A stretch of 64,000 nt of DNA from Coriobacteriaceae bacterium (GCA_902399975.1 CABOHA010000003.1:185266-249265), one strand, 5' to 3'; shown: positions 17,446 through 26,451, numbered from the stretch's first letter. A program made the numbers and translations. The notes: generated by a model not told the origin, from the sequence alone.

Positions 17446-19203
17446 ATGTTCGCCTCATTCCAAAAGAAGTATTTCCTATCCGATAAAGGCATCGCCGGCG
17501 TAAAGCGCGGTATCTTCTGGACCACACTCACCAATCTCATCACCATGGCCGGCATGGGCCTTTTGTTCCTGGTCATGGCCGGCTTTGTCGAGCATCTTGC
17601 ACATGGGGCCGACCTGCCGGATGCGCTGCCCATCGCGGGTGGTCTCGTTATCTTTTTTGTGCTGCTCTTTGCCTCTAACTGGCAGCAGTATTACTACACG
17701 TACTGCATCTTTTACGAGGAATGCGGCAAGCAGCGCATGGAGATCGCCGAGCGCTTGCGTAAACTGCCGTTGTCGTTTTTTGGCCGCCGCGATCTGGCCG
17801 ATTTGACCGAGACCATCATGGGTGACGTTCAGACCATGGAGCATGCCTACAGCCATGTGCTGGGAGAACTCTGGGGTGCCATTATTGCAAGCGCCATCGT
17901 GTTCGTGTCATCGCTGTTCTTTTGCTGGCAGCTGGCGATTGCGGCGTTTTGGAGCGTTCCCGTGGCCTTTGCCATGCTGTGTCTGACGCGCGGCCCCATG
18001 ACCCCGGTGTTCGACCGTGTGCGCGCCGAGAAGGTCAAAGTCACCGAGGCAATCCAAGAGACGCTCGACTGCGTGCGCGAGATCCGCGCCACCAACCAGG
18101 AGGCCCATTATCTTGAGGGACTCAACGCCGTGATCGATGCCGAGGAGCGCGAGACCACCAGAGGCGAGCTTGCCAATGGGCTTTTGGTCAACTCGGCCTT
18201 TGCCATCCTGCGCCTGGGGATTGCCACCACGTTGGTCACGGGCGCCGCGATGGTCGCCTCCGGCCAGGTCGACTTTTTGATGATGTTTGCCTTCCTGCTC
18301 ATGGTGAGCCGCATCTATGCGCCCTTTGACCAGGCGTTGATGTTGATGTCCGAGCTGTTTGCCGCCGAGTCGTCGGCCAAGCGCATGCGCTCCATCATGG
18401 AGGAGCCCGTGGCGCGGGGGAGCGAAAAGTTTGAGCCCGTGGGCCATGACGTGGTGTTCGATCACGTTGCATTTGGCTATGGTGCAGGGGAGGACGGACG
18501 CGCAGGCGAGAAGATCTTGACCGATGTAAGCTTCATGGCCAAGGAGGGCGAGGTCACGGCCCTGGTAGGTCCTTCGGGCTCCGGTAAGTCCACGGTGAGC
18601 CGCCTGGCCGCGCGCTTTTGGGACGCCACCGAAGGCACGGTCACCGTGGGCGGCGTGGATGTTGCGAGCGTAGACCCCGAGGTGCTGCTGCGCGACTACG
18701 CCATCGTGTTCCAAGACGTGCTGCTCTTTGACGACACGGTGATGGGCAACATTCGTCTTGGTCGTCGCGATGCCACCGATGAGGAAGTGCTTGCTGCCGC
18801 GCATGCCGCCAACTGCGACGGGTTTGTGAGCCACATGCCACAGGGCTATGACACCATGATTGGCGAGAACGGCTCCAAGCTGTCCGGTGGCGAGCGCCAA
18901 CGAATCTCCATCGCCCGTGCGCTGCTCAAAGACGCGCCGATCGTGTTGCTGGACGAGGCGACGGCGAGTTTAGATGTGGAGAACGAGACCGTGGTGCAGC
19001 AGGCGCTTTCCCGCCTGCTCGCAGGCAAGACGGTTATCGTGATCGCCCACCGTATGCGCACGGTAGAAAATGCCGATAAGATCGTTGTGCTCAAGGATGG
19101 TGTGGTAGCCGAGCAGGGTGCTCCGGCGCAACTCAAGGCGGCAGGTGGAGAATTCGCCCGCATGGTGGCGCTGCAAAAGGAAGCAGCTACCTGGCAGTTG
19201 TAA
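17446..19203 (+). CDS. ABC transporter, permease/ATPase half-transporter 2
   Basis: A 585-residue partner of the preceding half-transporter, beginning directly after its TAA. Six hydrophobic segments precede an ATPase domain with GPSGSGKST, a canonical LSGGERQR signature and IVLLDEATASLD. Its ATPase looks fully canonical. The first subunit has EVQR after the signature and an A-T-A-F Walker B ending, so modest asymmetry between the two sites is possible. It is probably controlled by the divergent AraC protein. Confidence 0.93.
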   Translation: MFASFQKKYFLSDKGIAGVKRGIFWTTLTNLITMAGMGLLFLVMAGFVEHLAHGADLPDALPIAGGLVIFFVLLFASNWQQYYYTYCIFYEECGKQRMEIAERLRKLPLSFFGRRDLADLTETIMGDVQTMEHAYSHVLGELWGAIIASAIVFVSSLFFCWQLAIAAFWSVPVAFAMLCLTRGPMTPVFDRVRAEKVKVTEAIQETLDCVREIRATNQEAHYLEGLNAVIDAEERETTRGELANGLLVNSAFAILRLGIATTLVTGAAMVASGQVDFLMMFAFLLMVSRIYAPFDQALMLMSELFAAESSAKRMRSIMEEPVARGSEKFEPVGHDVVFDHVAFGYGAGEDGRAGEKILTDVSFMAKEGEVTALVGPSGSGKSTVSRLAARFWDATEGTVTVGGVDVASVDPEVLLRDYAIVFQDVLLFDDTVMGNIRLGRRDATDEEVLAAAHAANCDGFVSHMPQGYDTMIGENGSKLSGGERQRISIARALLKDAPIVLLDEATASLDVENETVVQQALSRLLAGKTVIVIAHRMRTVENADKIVVLKDGVVAEQGAPAQLKAAGGEFARMVALQKEAATWQL

Positions 19204-19210
19204 GAAGGGG

Positions 19211-19229
19211 CAAAGGGACAGTCCCTTTG
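19211..19229. repeat. Small palindrome, AAAGGGACAG core
   Basis: CAAAGGGAC-A-GTCCCTTTG, perfect 9-bp arms, 7 bases after the second ABC gene. It shares the core of the CACAAAGGG palindromes and may act as a transcript-end hairpin. The rest of 19204-19398 has nothing recognisable. Confidence 0.7.
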
Positions 19230-19398
19230 TCACATTGACAATCGGTTACTCCGCATCGTTAATTTTCAAAAGGTTAGCCATGGCTGACCTAGATAGTTAG
19301 ATAAAATTGAGATATTTCAAAAGCGTGCTCGAGCAAACTTGTTTACTCGGGTGCTGAAGCACCATGCCGCGTCCAATGCGGCAAAAGGGAGAAGCAAC

Positions 19399-19644
19399 AT
19401 GAAGAAGTCGACGTTCAATACCCTGCTTGTCGGTGGCGGTTTTCTGCTTGGCACGGCCGGCATCAAGCTGCTTACCAGCGCTCCGGTCAAGAATGCCTGC
19501 GTGCAGGGTATTGCGTGCGGCATGCGCATCAAGAACGGCTACCAGGACATGGTCGAGCAGGCCAAGGCTAATGTCGACGACATGGTTGCCGAGGCTGCTT
19601 ACATCACCCAGAGCGAGGCCGCTGCTGACGAGGCAGCCGAGTAA
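19399..19644 (+). CDS. Small DUF6110-like protein next to P1B ATPase
   Basis: The protein has 81 residues. It has a Lys-rich start, one hydrophobic segment (about 8-22, LLVGGGFLLGTAGIKLL) and a charged helical tail ending in Glu/Ala-rich sequence. I recognise the GTAGIKLLTS pattern from small proteins annotated as DUF6110 that accompany cation ATPases in anaerobes; this is recall, not a search. The ATG at 19399 follows GGGAGAAG. It lies 18 bases before the ATPase gene and is likely in its operon, perhaps as a membrane-anchored accessory protein. Confidence 0.75.
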   Translation: MKKSTFNTLLVGGGFLLGTAGIKLLTSAPVKNACVQGIACGMRIKNGYQDMVEQAKANVDDMVAEAAYITQSEAAADEAAE

Positions 19645-19662
19645 CGCTCCCAGGCACAAACT

Positions 19663-21738
19663 ATGAGATTCTCGATTATTAGCGAGATCCCCGGCAGGAC
19701 CCGTCTTCAATTGGCGGGTCCTGTGCCAGAGAGCGATCTCGATGCACTTCTTAAGCTTGGCGGCGACATCGACGGCGTGCACAAGGTGCGCGTCTACGGC
19801 CGCATCGGTCAGATGGCGCTCGAATATGACGAGCGGTGTCGTGCGGGCGTGCTCGACGCCTTGGGCGCGCTCGATGCCCAGGCCATTGCCGACGCAAAGA
19901 CGGGTTACGTGATGCAGCTTGAGCCACGCAAGCACAAGCTCGTCATGGATCTTGCCACACTTATCGGCGCCCACTACGCGCGCCGCTGGTTCTTGCCGAC
20001 GCCTCTGCGTGCGGTGTTTGTCGTGGTCGGTTACATGGCCTTTTTGCGTGCCGCCCTCCACGAGCTCGCGCAGCCGCGCCTGACCGTTCCCGTGCTCGAC
20101 GCTTCGGCCATCGGCATTTCGTTCGTCAAACGTGATGTCGACACCGCGGGCCAGACGATGTTCCTGCTCAACGTGGGCGAGCTGCTCGAGGACTACACCC
20201 GCGCCATGAGCGAAAACGAGCTCATCAACTCGCTGCTCGATGTGCCCGACAAGGCGCAAAAGGTCGTCGGCGACACCGAGGTAAGCGTTGCCGCGACCGA
20301 GCTTGAGCCCGGCGATCTGGTCGCCGTGCGCACTGGCATGTCCATTTGCATCGACGGTGTTGTCGAGCAGGGGAGTGCCATGGTCAACCAGGCGACCCTG
20401 ACCGGCGAGCCGCTGGCCGTCGAGCGCAGCGTGGGCGACGACGTGTTCGCCGGTACCGTCGTGGAAGACGGCAGCATCTTGGTGCGCGTGCGCGCCAACA
20501 CGGCTCAGACCAAGCTTCGCTCGATCGTCTCGCTCGTGCAGACGGCCGACTCGCTCAAGTCCGAGGGCCAGTCGCACATGGAAGACCTCGCCAACAAGAT
20601 TGTCCCGTGGAACTTCCTGCTCGCGGGCCTGGTCGCGCTTACCACCCGCAGCCTCATCAAGACCTCAGCGGCACTGATGGTCGACTATTCGTGCGCGCTC
20701 AAGCTCACGGGTTCCGTCGCCGTCATGACTGCCATGAGCGACGCTGCCAAGATGGGTGTTATGGTCAAGGGCGCTAAGTACTTTGAGTCGTTTGCCAAGG
20801 CCGATACCATTGTCTTTGACAAGACCGGTACGCTGACCGAGGCCCAGCCGCGCCTAGCTTGCGTGCTCACGACCGACGGCTGGAGCGAGGACGAGGTCCT
20901 TCGCCTTTCTGCCTGCCTGGAGGAGCATTTCCCGCATCCGGTGGCGCGTGCCGTGGTCAACGCCGCCCGCGAGCGCGGGCTCGAGCACCGCGAGCGTCAC
21001 GCTGCGGTCGAGTATATTGTGGCGCACGGCATCGCTTCGTCCATCGAAGGGCGTCGCGCGATTATCGGCTCGGCACACTTTGTGTTTGAGGACGAGAGCG
21101 CGCAGCTCGATTCCGACATTAAGGAGCGCATTGAGTCCCAGATGCAGGGACTGTCGCCGCTGTATCTGGCGGTCGACGGCACCGTTGTGGGCGTGCTCGG
21201 TATCGAGGACCCGCTTAAGCCCGGGGTCCGCGAGGCCATCGCCGACCTGCACGCGTTGGGCGTCAAGCACGTGGTCATGCTCACGGGCGATTCCGAGCGC
21301 ACGGCCGAGCGCATTGCGCGAGAGGCGGGGGTCGACGAGTTTAAGGCCGAGCTGCTGCCCGAGGACAAGTACGCGTATGTGGAGCGCATTAAGGGCGAGG
21401 GGCGCCATGTTGCCATGGTGGGCGACGGCGTCAACGATTCGCCGGCGCTCGGTTTGGCCGACGTGGGCCTGGCGATGGGTGGCGGAAGCGACATCGCCAA
21501 GGAGGTCGCCGACATCATCCTGACCGATACGGACCTCGCGGCGATTGTTCGCCTGCGCCGCATGAGCCAGGGCCTCATTGATCGTCTGACGAGTTCCTAT
21601 TCTAAGGTGATGCTTACCAACTCAGCACTCTTGGCACTGGGCATTACCGGCACGATTACCCCGCAAGCGTCGTCGCTGCTGCACAACGGCTCGACGATTG
21701 CCTACAGCCTGAGCAACGCGAAGGCTTACCTGCGTTAG
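19663..21738 (+). CDS. P1B-type metal-transporting ATPase with atypical S-C-A membrane motif
   Basis: The 691-residue P-type ATPase has an N-terminal HMA-like fold lacking CxxC (about 1-70), the actuator TGEP at 247-250, the phosphorylated aspartate in DKTGT (386-390), an HP motif (FPHPVARA) diagnostic of P1B pumps, and GDGVNDSP near residue 587. The helix normally holding the metal-binding CPC/SPC/CPx reads D-Y-S-C-A-L-K, with Ser343-Cys344-Ala345. Such variants pump metals other than the copper/zinc set; iron or manganese export is conceivable but unproven. Predicted helices before the actuator are few and short. Confidence 0.9.
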   Translation: MRFSIISEIPGRTRLQLAGPVPESDLDALLKLGGDIDGVHKVRVYGRIGQMALEYDERCRAGVLDALGALDAQAIADAKTGYVMQLEPRKHKLVMDLATLIGAHYARRWFLPTPLRAVFVVVGYMAFLRAALHELAQPRLTVPVLDASAIGISFVKRDVDTAGQTMFLLNVGELLEDYTRAMSENELINSLLDVPDKAQKVVGDTEVSVAATELEPGDLVAVRTGMSICIDGVVEQGSAMVNQATLTGEPLAVERSVGDDVFAGTVVEDGSILVRVRANTAQTKLRSIVSLVQTADSLKSEGQSHMEDLANKIVPWNFLLAGLVALTTRSLIKTSAALMVDYSCALKLTGSVAVMTAMSDAAKMGVMVKGAKYFESFAKADTIVFDKTGTLTEAQPRLACVLTTDGWSEDEVLRLSACLEEHFPHPVARAVVNAARERGLEHRERHAAVEYIVAHGIASSIEGRRAIIGSAHFVFEDESAQLDSDIKERIESQMQGLSPLYLAVDGTVVGVLGIEDPLKPGVREAIADLHALGVKHVVMLTGDSERTAERIAREAGVDEFKAELLPEDKYAYVERIKGEGRHVAMVGDGVNDSPALGLADVGLAMGGGSDIAKEVADIILTDTDLAAIVRLRRMSQGLIDRLTSSYSKVMLTNSALLALGITGTITPQASSLLHNGSTIAYSLSNAKAYLR

Positions 21739-21762
21739 CAGACGTGTTCGCCCACGTTATCT

Positions 21763-21808
21763 GGCCTGCGCCCAGACGGCATTGGTGTCGTCTGGGCGCA
21801 GGCCTTTT
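21763..21808 (+). terminator. Terminator after the P1B ATPase
   Basis: A 16-bp perfect stem starting GGCCTGCGCCCAGACG (21763-21778), with its complement at 21789-21804, followed by TTTT. Confidence 0.88.
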
Positions 21809-21881
21809 GCGTTTGACCATGTGCTAGCTTCTCTATATAGTGTTGCTAGCAGGGCTAGCAATTGAAGGGAGCGGGATCGAC

Positions 21882-22235
21882 GTGGGTGCTGTTAGCGGCA
21901 TGGCGCAGGTGAACGTTCGCGTAGATCGCCAGGTCAAGAACCGTGCCGAGGAGGTGCTGCGGCTTTCGGGCGGGTCACTGCCCGAGCTCATCAAAAAGGT
22001 GGTGGCCAAGGTCGCGCAGGGTGGCGGGCAGTGCGAGGAAGTGCTTGCGGCCGTCGACGACCGGCAGCAGACCGTCGCGCCCGATACTCCGTTCGCCGCA
22101 TCATGGGCGGCGGCAGATCAGCTTTACGCGGACCTGGGCATCGCTACGTCGCCCGTATCCGACGATCGCGGTTGGGAAACAATCTATTCCGAAGCCATGG
22201 ACGAGCACTATCGCCAAAAGGGGATGATCCTGTGA
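21882..22235 (+). CDS. RelB/DinJ-like antitoxin
   Basis: The protein has 117 residues. MAQVNVRVDRQVKNRAEEVL followed by SLPELIKKVV is the ribbon-helix-helix pattern of RelB/DinJ antitoxins. The C-terminal half (PVSDDRGWETIYSEAMDEHY) should wrap the toxin. A GTG at 21882, 11 bases after GAAGGGA, is preferred; the ATG at 21900 lacks a ribosome site. The stop overlaps the toxin GTG by 4 bases (GTGA), indicating translational coupling. Confidence 0.82.
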   Translation: MGAVSGMAQVNVRVDRQVKNRAEEVLRLSGGSLPELIKKVVAKVAQGGGQCEEVLAAVDDRQQTVAPDTPFAASWAAADQLYADLGIATSPVSDDRGWETIYSEAMDEHYRQKGMIL

Positions 22236-22747
22236 GCGGGGCTCCCCTCAAAATAATGGTGGATGCCAACGTATGGGTTGATTCGTTTTGCGCCGACCAT
22301 GCCGAGTCGCTTGCCGCGCGTGCGTTTATTGGGCGGGCGACGGAATCGGGCGCAACGTTGTTCTTTCCGGTGCATATCGCCAAGGACGTGCTGTACGTTG
22401 TCCAACACGAGCTGAAGCGTAGCGTTCTTGCCAGCGGGGGAGTGCTCGACGAGGCATCTGCCCGTGCAATTGGCGATGCGGCGTTGGCGTTTGTTCGGAA
22501 CATGACCGAAAACGCCACGGCCGTGGGTGCAGATGCGTCGGACCTTTGGCTGGCCGACAAATACTTAGCGCTCCATCGCGATTACGAGGACAACTTGGTA
22601 CTCGCCGCATGCAAACGCGCACAGGTTGATTACTTGGTAACTAACGATCGCAAACTGCTCGAACATGCCGATCTTGCAGCAAAGACCCCGCGCCAAATAA
22701 TGCCGATTCTGGCTTTGGCCGAACGTGGTGGCGTGGCAATCGGTTAA
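22232..22747 (+). CDS. PIN-domain toxin (VapC-like ribonuclease)
   Basis: The protein has 171 residues. The acidic PIN triad is visible as Asp in IMVDANVWVD, Asp/Glu in DYEDNLVLAAC and Asp in YLVTNDRKLL, which together bind Mg or Mn for RNA cleavage. It follows the antitoxin with a GTGA overlap. Pairing a RelB-like ribbon-helix-helix antitoxin with a PIN toxin is common in gut Actinobacteria and Clostridia. No start other than GTG 22232 gives a sensible N-terminus. Confidence 0.87.
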   Translation: MSGAPLKIMVDANVWVDSFCADHAESLAARAFIGRATESGATLFFPVHIAKDVLYVVQHELKRSVLASGGVLDEASARAIGDAALAFVRNMTENATAVGADASDLWLADKYLALHRDYEDNLVLAACKRAQVDYLVTNDRKLLEHADLAAKTPRQIMPILALAERGGVAIG

Positions 22748-22820
22748 CGCGAACTGTTTGCGGGCCTCTTGGACGACGATGCGCCAAGGGGCCCGCGTCT
22801 GCTATTTACAAAAGCGCGGC

Positions 22821-23240
22821 CTAAATGGCGGGACTTTCTGCGAGCTGCTCGGCTGCCTTTTCGTCGGAGCTGTCGAGTGCTGCCAGACTGCGGTAGACCC
22901 ACTCGTTGACCTGGGTGTTCTTGACGCCTGCGGTCTGCATAAGGGCGCCTACCTCGCGGATTGCTGCGAACAGATCGGCCTTGGGACCCGCGAGCTCGAC
23001 CTCGATACCGTGGTAGGCGGCCACGCCGCGGTTCTCACTCACGTGGTCGATAAAGCCCTCGACGGTCTCAAGCTGCTGGGCGAGAGCTGCATCATCGTCA
23101 ACGTCCAGCGCGACGAGTGCGTTCGATACCGTGAGGGCGGGATGTCCGCAGGGGACAAAGCCCTCGATGACATCCATAGCTTCGGTAATGGTTGAGCCCA
23201 GGCCTGCGAGGGCATCGACGAGTTGCTGCTTGGTATCCAT
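22821..23240 (-). CDS. Conserved hypothetical protein
   Basis: A 139-residue acidic cytoplasmic protein without signal peptide or membrane segment. It appears mostly helical, with a short Cys-Gly-His-Pro segment (FVPCGHPAL, about residues 28-36). It could be a small helical-bundle regulator, but I do not recognise a family. AAAGGA stands upstream of the ATG. It converges on the toxin gene and is divergent from tmRNA. Confidence 0.65.
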   Translation of the reverse strand: MDTKQQLVDALAGLGSTITEAMDVIEGFVPCGHPALTVSNALVALDVDDDAALAQQLETVEGFIDHVSENRGVAAYHGIEVELAGPKADLFAAIREVGALMQTAGVKNTQVNEWVYRSLAALDSSDEKAAEQLAESPAI

Positions 23241-23479
23241 AACGGTCCTTTCGACGGGTCAATTTTGCTTGGCGAAAATATACGTGACGCGATCGGTAAC
23301 AAAAGTGCGAAGTGCGGCGCACATTGGGGTCTTCACAGCTCGTGCATAGAACAGCTGTCCGCTTTCAGAACGTGGTAAGATAACACTCCACAAGCGGGGC
23401 TCGCCCCGTATGTTCCTTGAAAAGTCGACGGTTATCGGGTGTTTGCAGGCCCGATACCATCCAGACTTTCCCGACATTC

Positions 23480-23843
23480 GGGGGCGACTGGTTTCGACAC
23501 GATAGCTCTGAGAGAGGAAGCAAGCCGAGGTCTCCTCGCCTCGTTAAACAGGGGTACCGTCAAATTGAATTGACAACAACTCTTCTTTTGAGCCTATGGC
23601 TCTCGCTGCTTAATTTATGGCGGCGCGTCAACCCGGTGATTTCCCCGACACCGGCGCGACGTCATCTTAGGGGAATCCTCCTGCGCACGTAATCGGTATG
23701 GCGCGGGCTAAGACCGAACCGGTTAGGACGTCGCGAGCGTGTCGCTGCGCGCAAGGCGTCCGAGACTAAACCAGCGACTGAGCTTGGAGATGCCAATCAG
23801 GGGGCTTTCGTGGACCGGAGTTCGATTCTCCGCGCCTCCACCA
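23480..23843 (+). ncRNA. ssrA: Transfer-messenger RNA (tmRNA)
   Basis: The 5' end GGGGGCGACTGGTTTCGACA and the 3' end GAGTTCGATTCTCCGCGCC-TCCACCA are the conserved tRNA-like halves; the 7-bp acceptor stem pairs with one G-T wobble and CCA is encoded. The tag reading frame appears to be 23572-23610, DNNSSFEPMALAA, ending at TAA 23611-23613. The ALAA end matches other tmRNA tags recognised by Clp proteases. The resume codon would be GAC, less common than GCA, so the exact first residue is uncertain. It rescues stalled ribosomes with SmpB. Confidence 0.97.
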
Positions 23844-23849
23844 TAAGTA

Positions 23850-23886
23850 ACAGGCAGGTAGATATTCGTATCTGCCTGTCTTTTTA
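23850..23886 (+). terminator. Terminator of ssrA
   Basis: ACAGGCAG...CTGCCTGT hairpin with AGATA/TATCT pairing near the loop, followed by CTTTTT. Confidence 0.88.
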
Positions 23887-23894
23887 TTTCTAGT

Positions 23895-24150
23895 CCGTAC
23901 CGCGGAGAATCGAACTCTGTGCAGGGCGCGGGCGTTAAGCAAACGCGAAGCGTTTGTAGCCCGCGGGCGAGGGCGGCGGCAGCCGGCCGAAGCCGGTGCA
24001 GCAAATACGCGGATTCTTCGCGCAAAGCTTCAGCCCAATATAGATGCGATGTTTATCGAATTTCAGCTGGCCTCGCCCAGCATCAACGGATCCCCCGTAC
24101 CGCGGAGAATCGAACTCTATGCAGGGCGCGGGCGTAAAGAAAACGCCTCA
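23895..24150. repeat. Direct repeats carrying an inverted copy of the tmRNA 3' end
   Basis: Two direct copies (starting about 23895 and 24096) of a block of about 50 bp begin CGTACCGCGGAGAATCGAAC and continue with TGCAGGGCGCGGGCGT. The CGCGGAGAATCGAACTC part is the exact reverse complement of the tmRNA T-arm. The 200 bp between include a CAAACGC/GCGTTTG hairpin and no gene. Confidence 0.75.
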
Positions 24151-24372
24151 GTGACGCAGAGTGGGACGCGTTTTCCCAATGACTGCCCAGGCGGAAACCG
24201 CATCCCGGAATCTAAGCTCGGAATGGGATACATTTTCCGGATGACGCCTCAAGTGGAAGCTGCGACCCGGAATCGAGCCGTAGAGTGGGACATGCTTTCC
24301 CCATGGCAACCCAGGCGGAAAGCGCATCCCGGAATCGCCCCTCAGAACGGGACGTGCTTTCCGCCAGCCGCC
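24151..24372. repeat. Degenerate 62-bp tandem repeat, about 3.5 units
   Basis: Three units of exactly 62 bp end in CCCGGAATC at 24212, 24274 and 24336, and a partial fourth runs to about 24372. Shared blocks are GAGTGGGACnnG, TTTTCC and CAGGCGGAAnnCGCATCCCG. There is no short-spacer organisation and no cas gene, so it is not CRISPR. With the preceding direct repeats it fills the 608-bp gap from tmRNA to the patatin gene. Confidence 0.78.
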
Positions 24373-24451
24373 CCCTCAACTCCAAAACCCATGCGCCCTC
24401 CATTCCAAAACTGGGTAGAAGAAAGCCAAAACGCAATCGCAGGAGGTCAAC

Positions 24452-25357
24452 ATGACTGCAGAAGATAAAGCAAAGAACGCCGGCAGGGTCGCGCTCGTCC
24501 TGGAGGGCGGCAGTTTTCGCGGGCAGTTTACCGCGGGCGTGCTCGACGTTCTCATGGAGGCCGGCGTCGAGATTCCGGCGGTATATGGCGTATCGGCCGG
24601 CGCCCTCAACGGCGTGAACTACAAGTCGCACCAGATCGGCCGTGCCAACCGCATCAACCTGGCTTTCTGCAGCGACAGCCGCTTCATGGGTGCCGCATCG
24701 TTTGCGTCCACGGGTTCTATTGTGGGTTACGACTTTATCTTCAACGATGTTCAGGACCGTCTGGATCCCTTTGACAACGAGACGTTCGACGCGAGCCCCA
24801 TCGAGATGTACGCCGTCGCGACGGATATGCTCTTTGGAACCGCCGCGTACCTGCCGGTCAAAAGCGCCGTACTTGACCTCGATGCCGCGCGCGCCTCGAC
24901 GTCGCTGCCGCTGGTGACGCCGCCGGTCGAGATTGACGGGCACAAATACGTCGACGGCGGCGTAGCCGATTCGGTCCCCATCGAGCACGTGCTGGAGGAG
25001 GCGGGCTTCGATCGCGCGGTTGTCATTGTCACGCAGGACCGCTCGTACGAGAAAAAGCCCTACGAGTTTATGCCTGCCGCGCGCGCCCGCTATGTCGACT
25101 ACCCCTATCTGCTCGAGGCTATCGAGACGCGCCACGACCGCTATAACCTCCAGCGCATGCACCTGTGGAAGTATGAGCGCGAGGGCCGCGCGCTGGTCAT
25201 TGCTCCGCAAAAGCCGGTCGAGGTCGGCCATGTCGAGCACGATCCGGCAAAGCTTTTGGACCTGTATATCCAGGGCCGTCAGGAGGCAAAGCGCTTGCTG
25301 GGAGATATCGAGGCGTTTGTCGAGCGTCAACGCTGCGACATCACGGCTCGTGGATGA
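24452..25357 (+). CDS. Patatin-like phospholipase family protein
   Basis: This 301-residue soluble lipid acyl hydrolase belongs to the bacterial RssA/YjjU-like branch. The oxyanion loop is LEGGSFRGQF (about 17-26). The nucleophile elbow is GVSAGA (Ser near residue 49), and the partner aspartate is in YVDGGVADSVP (near 168). No signal peptide or lipobox is seen, so it probably acts in the cytoplasm. AGGAGG precedes the ATG. It is followed directly by the ribosomal protein promoter and is probably monocistronic. Confidence 0.92.
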   Translation: MTAEDKAKNAGRVALVLEGGSFRGQFTAGVLDVLMEAGVEIPAVYGVSAGALNGVNYKSHQIGRANRINLAFCSDSRFMGAASFASTGSIVGYDFIFNDVQDRLDPFDNETFDASPIEMYAVATDMLFGTAAYLPVKSAVLDLDAARASTSLPLVTPPVEIDGHKYVDGGVADSVPIEHVLEEAGFDRAVVIVTQDRSYEKKPYEFMPAARARYVDYPYLLEAIETRHDRYNLQRMHLWKYEREGRALVIAPQKPVEVGHVEHDPAKLLDLYIQGRQEAKRLLGDIEAFVERQRCDITARG

Positions 25358-25393
25358 CATGTGCAGAAACTCTGGTCGGAGCCAAAATACCTG

Positions 25394-25421
25394 TTGACTC
25401 GTACGGCGAGCGGGGTAATAT
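25394..25421 (+). promoter_or_regulatory. Sigma-A-type promoter of rplM-rpsI
   Basis: TTGACT (25394-25399), 16-bp spacer, TAATAT (25416-25421). The start site would leave a leader of about 60 bases before rplM. Confidence 0.75.
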
Positions 25422-25487
25422 GGACGGGTTACTTGCAGAGCCCCGTGAATCTCTGTAACAACACGTACTGTACATGGAGGAGTCTAA

Positions 25488-25931
25488 GTGATTTCGAAAT
25501 CGACTCACTACGCCAAGCAGGGCGAGGTCCAGCGCAACTGGGTTCTCGTCGACGCCGATGGTGCTGTCCTGGGCCGTCTTGCCACCCAGATCGCAATGAT
25601 CCTGCGCGGTAAGAACAAGCCCCAGTTCACGCCCAACAGCGACTGCGGCGACTTCGTTGTCGTCATCAACGCCGATAAGGTCCAGCTTACCGGTAACAAG
25701 GCCGACACGAAGACCTATTATCGCCACAGCGGCTACAACGGCGGCCTCAAGGCTGAGAGCTTCCGCCAGGCTATGGAGAAGCACCCGGAGAAGGTCATCG
25801 AGCGCGCCGTTCGCGGTATGCTGCCCAAGACCACCCTCGGCCGTGCCCAGATGACCAAGCTTAAGGTCTACGCTGGTGCCGAGCATCCGCACGCTGCCCA
25901 GAACCCCACGAAGATTGAGCTGGAGGCTTAA
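25488..25931 (+). CDS. rplM: 50S ribosomal protein L13
   Basis: This 147-residue L13 has the family's [15 protein letters not shown] opening, KNKPQFTPN, and [16 protein letters not shown] near residue 107. It starts at GTG 25488 after GGAGGAG. It is paired with rpsI 2 bases downstream, the conserved bacterial order. Confidence 0.98.
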   Translation: MISKSTHYAKQGEVQRNWVLVDADGAVLGRLATQIAMILRGKNKPQFTPNSDCGDFVVVINADKVQLTGNKADTKTYYRHSGYNGGLKAESFRQAMEKHPEKVIERAVRGMLPKTTLGRAQMTKLKVYAGAEHPHAAQNPTKIELEA

Positions 25932-25933
25932 AG

Positions 25934-26329
<396 letters not shown>

Positions 26330-26359
26330 GGTTTTATCTCCTTTCGAGATACAATGTAC

Positions 26360-26404
26360 AAGCGGGGCCTGCCGATTCCTCGGCGGGTCCCGCTTTTCTT
26401 TTTC
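26360..26404 (+). terminator. Terminator after rpsI
   Basis: AAGCGGGGCCTGCCGA pairs (two small interruptions) with TCGGCGGGTCCCGCTT, followed by TTCTTTTT. Confidence 0.9.
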
Positions 26405-26451
26405 GACTAGGGTGGGCGGTGCATATCGCCTGCTAGGGAAGGAGCAATCCT

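Noticed and set aside
24151..24372. CRISPR-like repetitive region
   Set aside because: Repeats are contiguous 62-bp units without unique spacers, and there are no cas genes.
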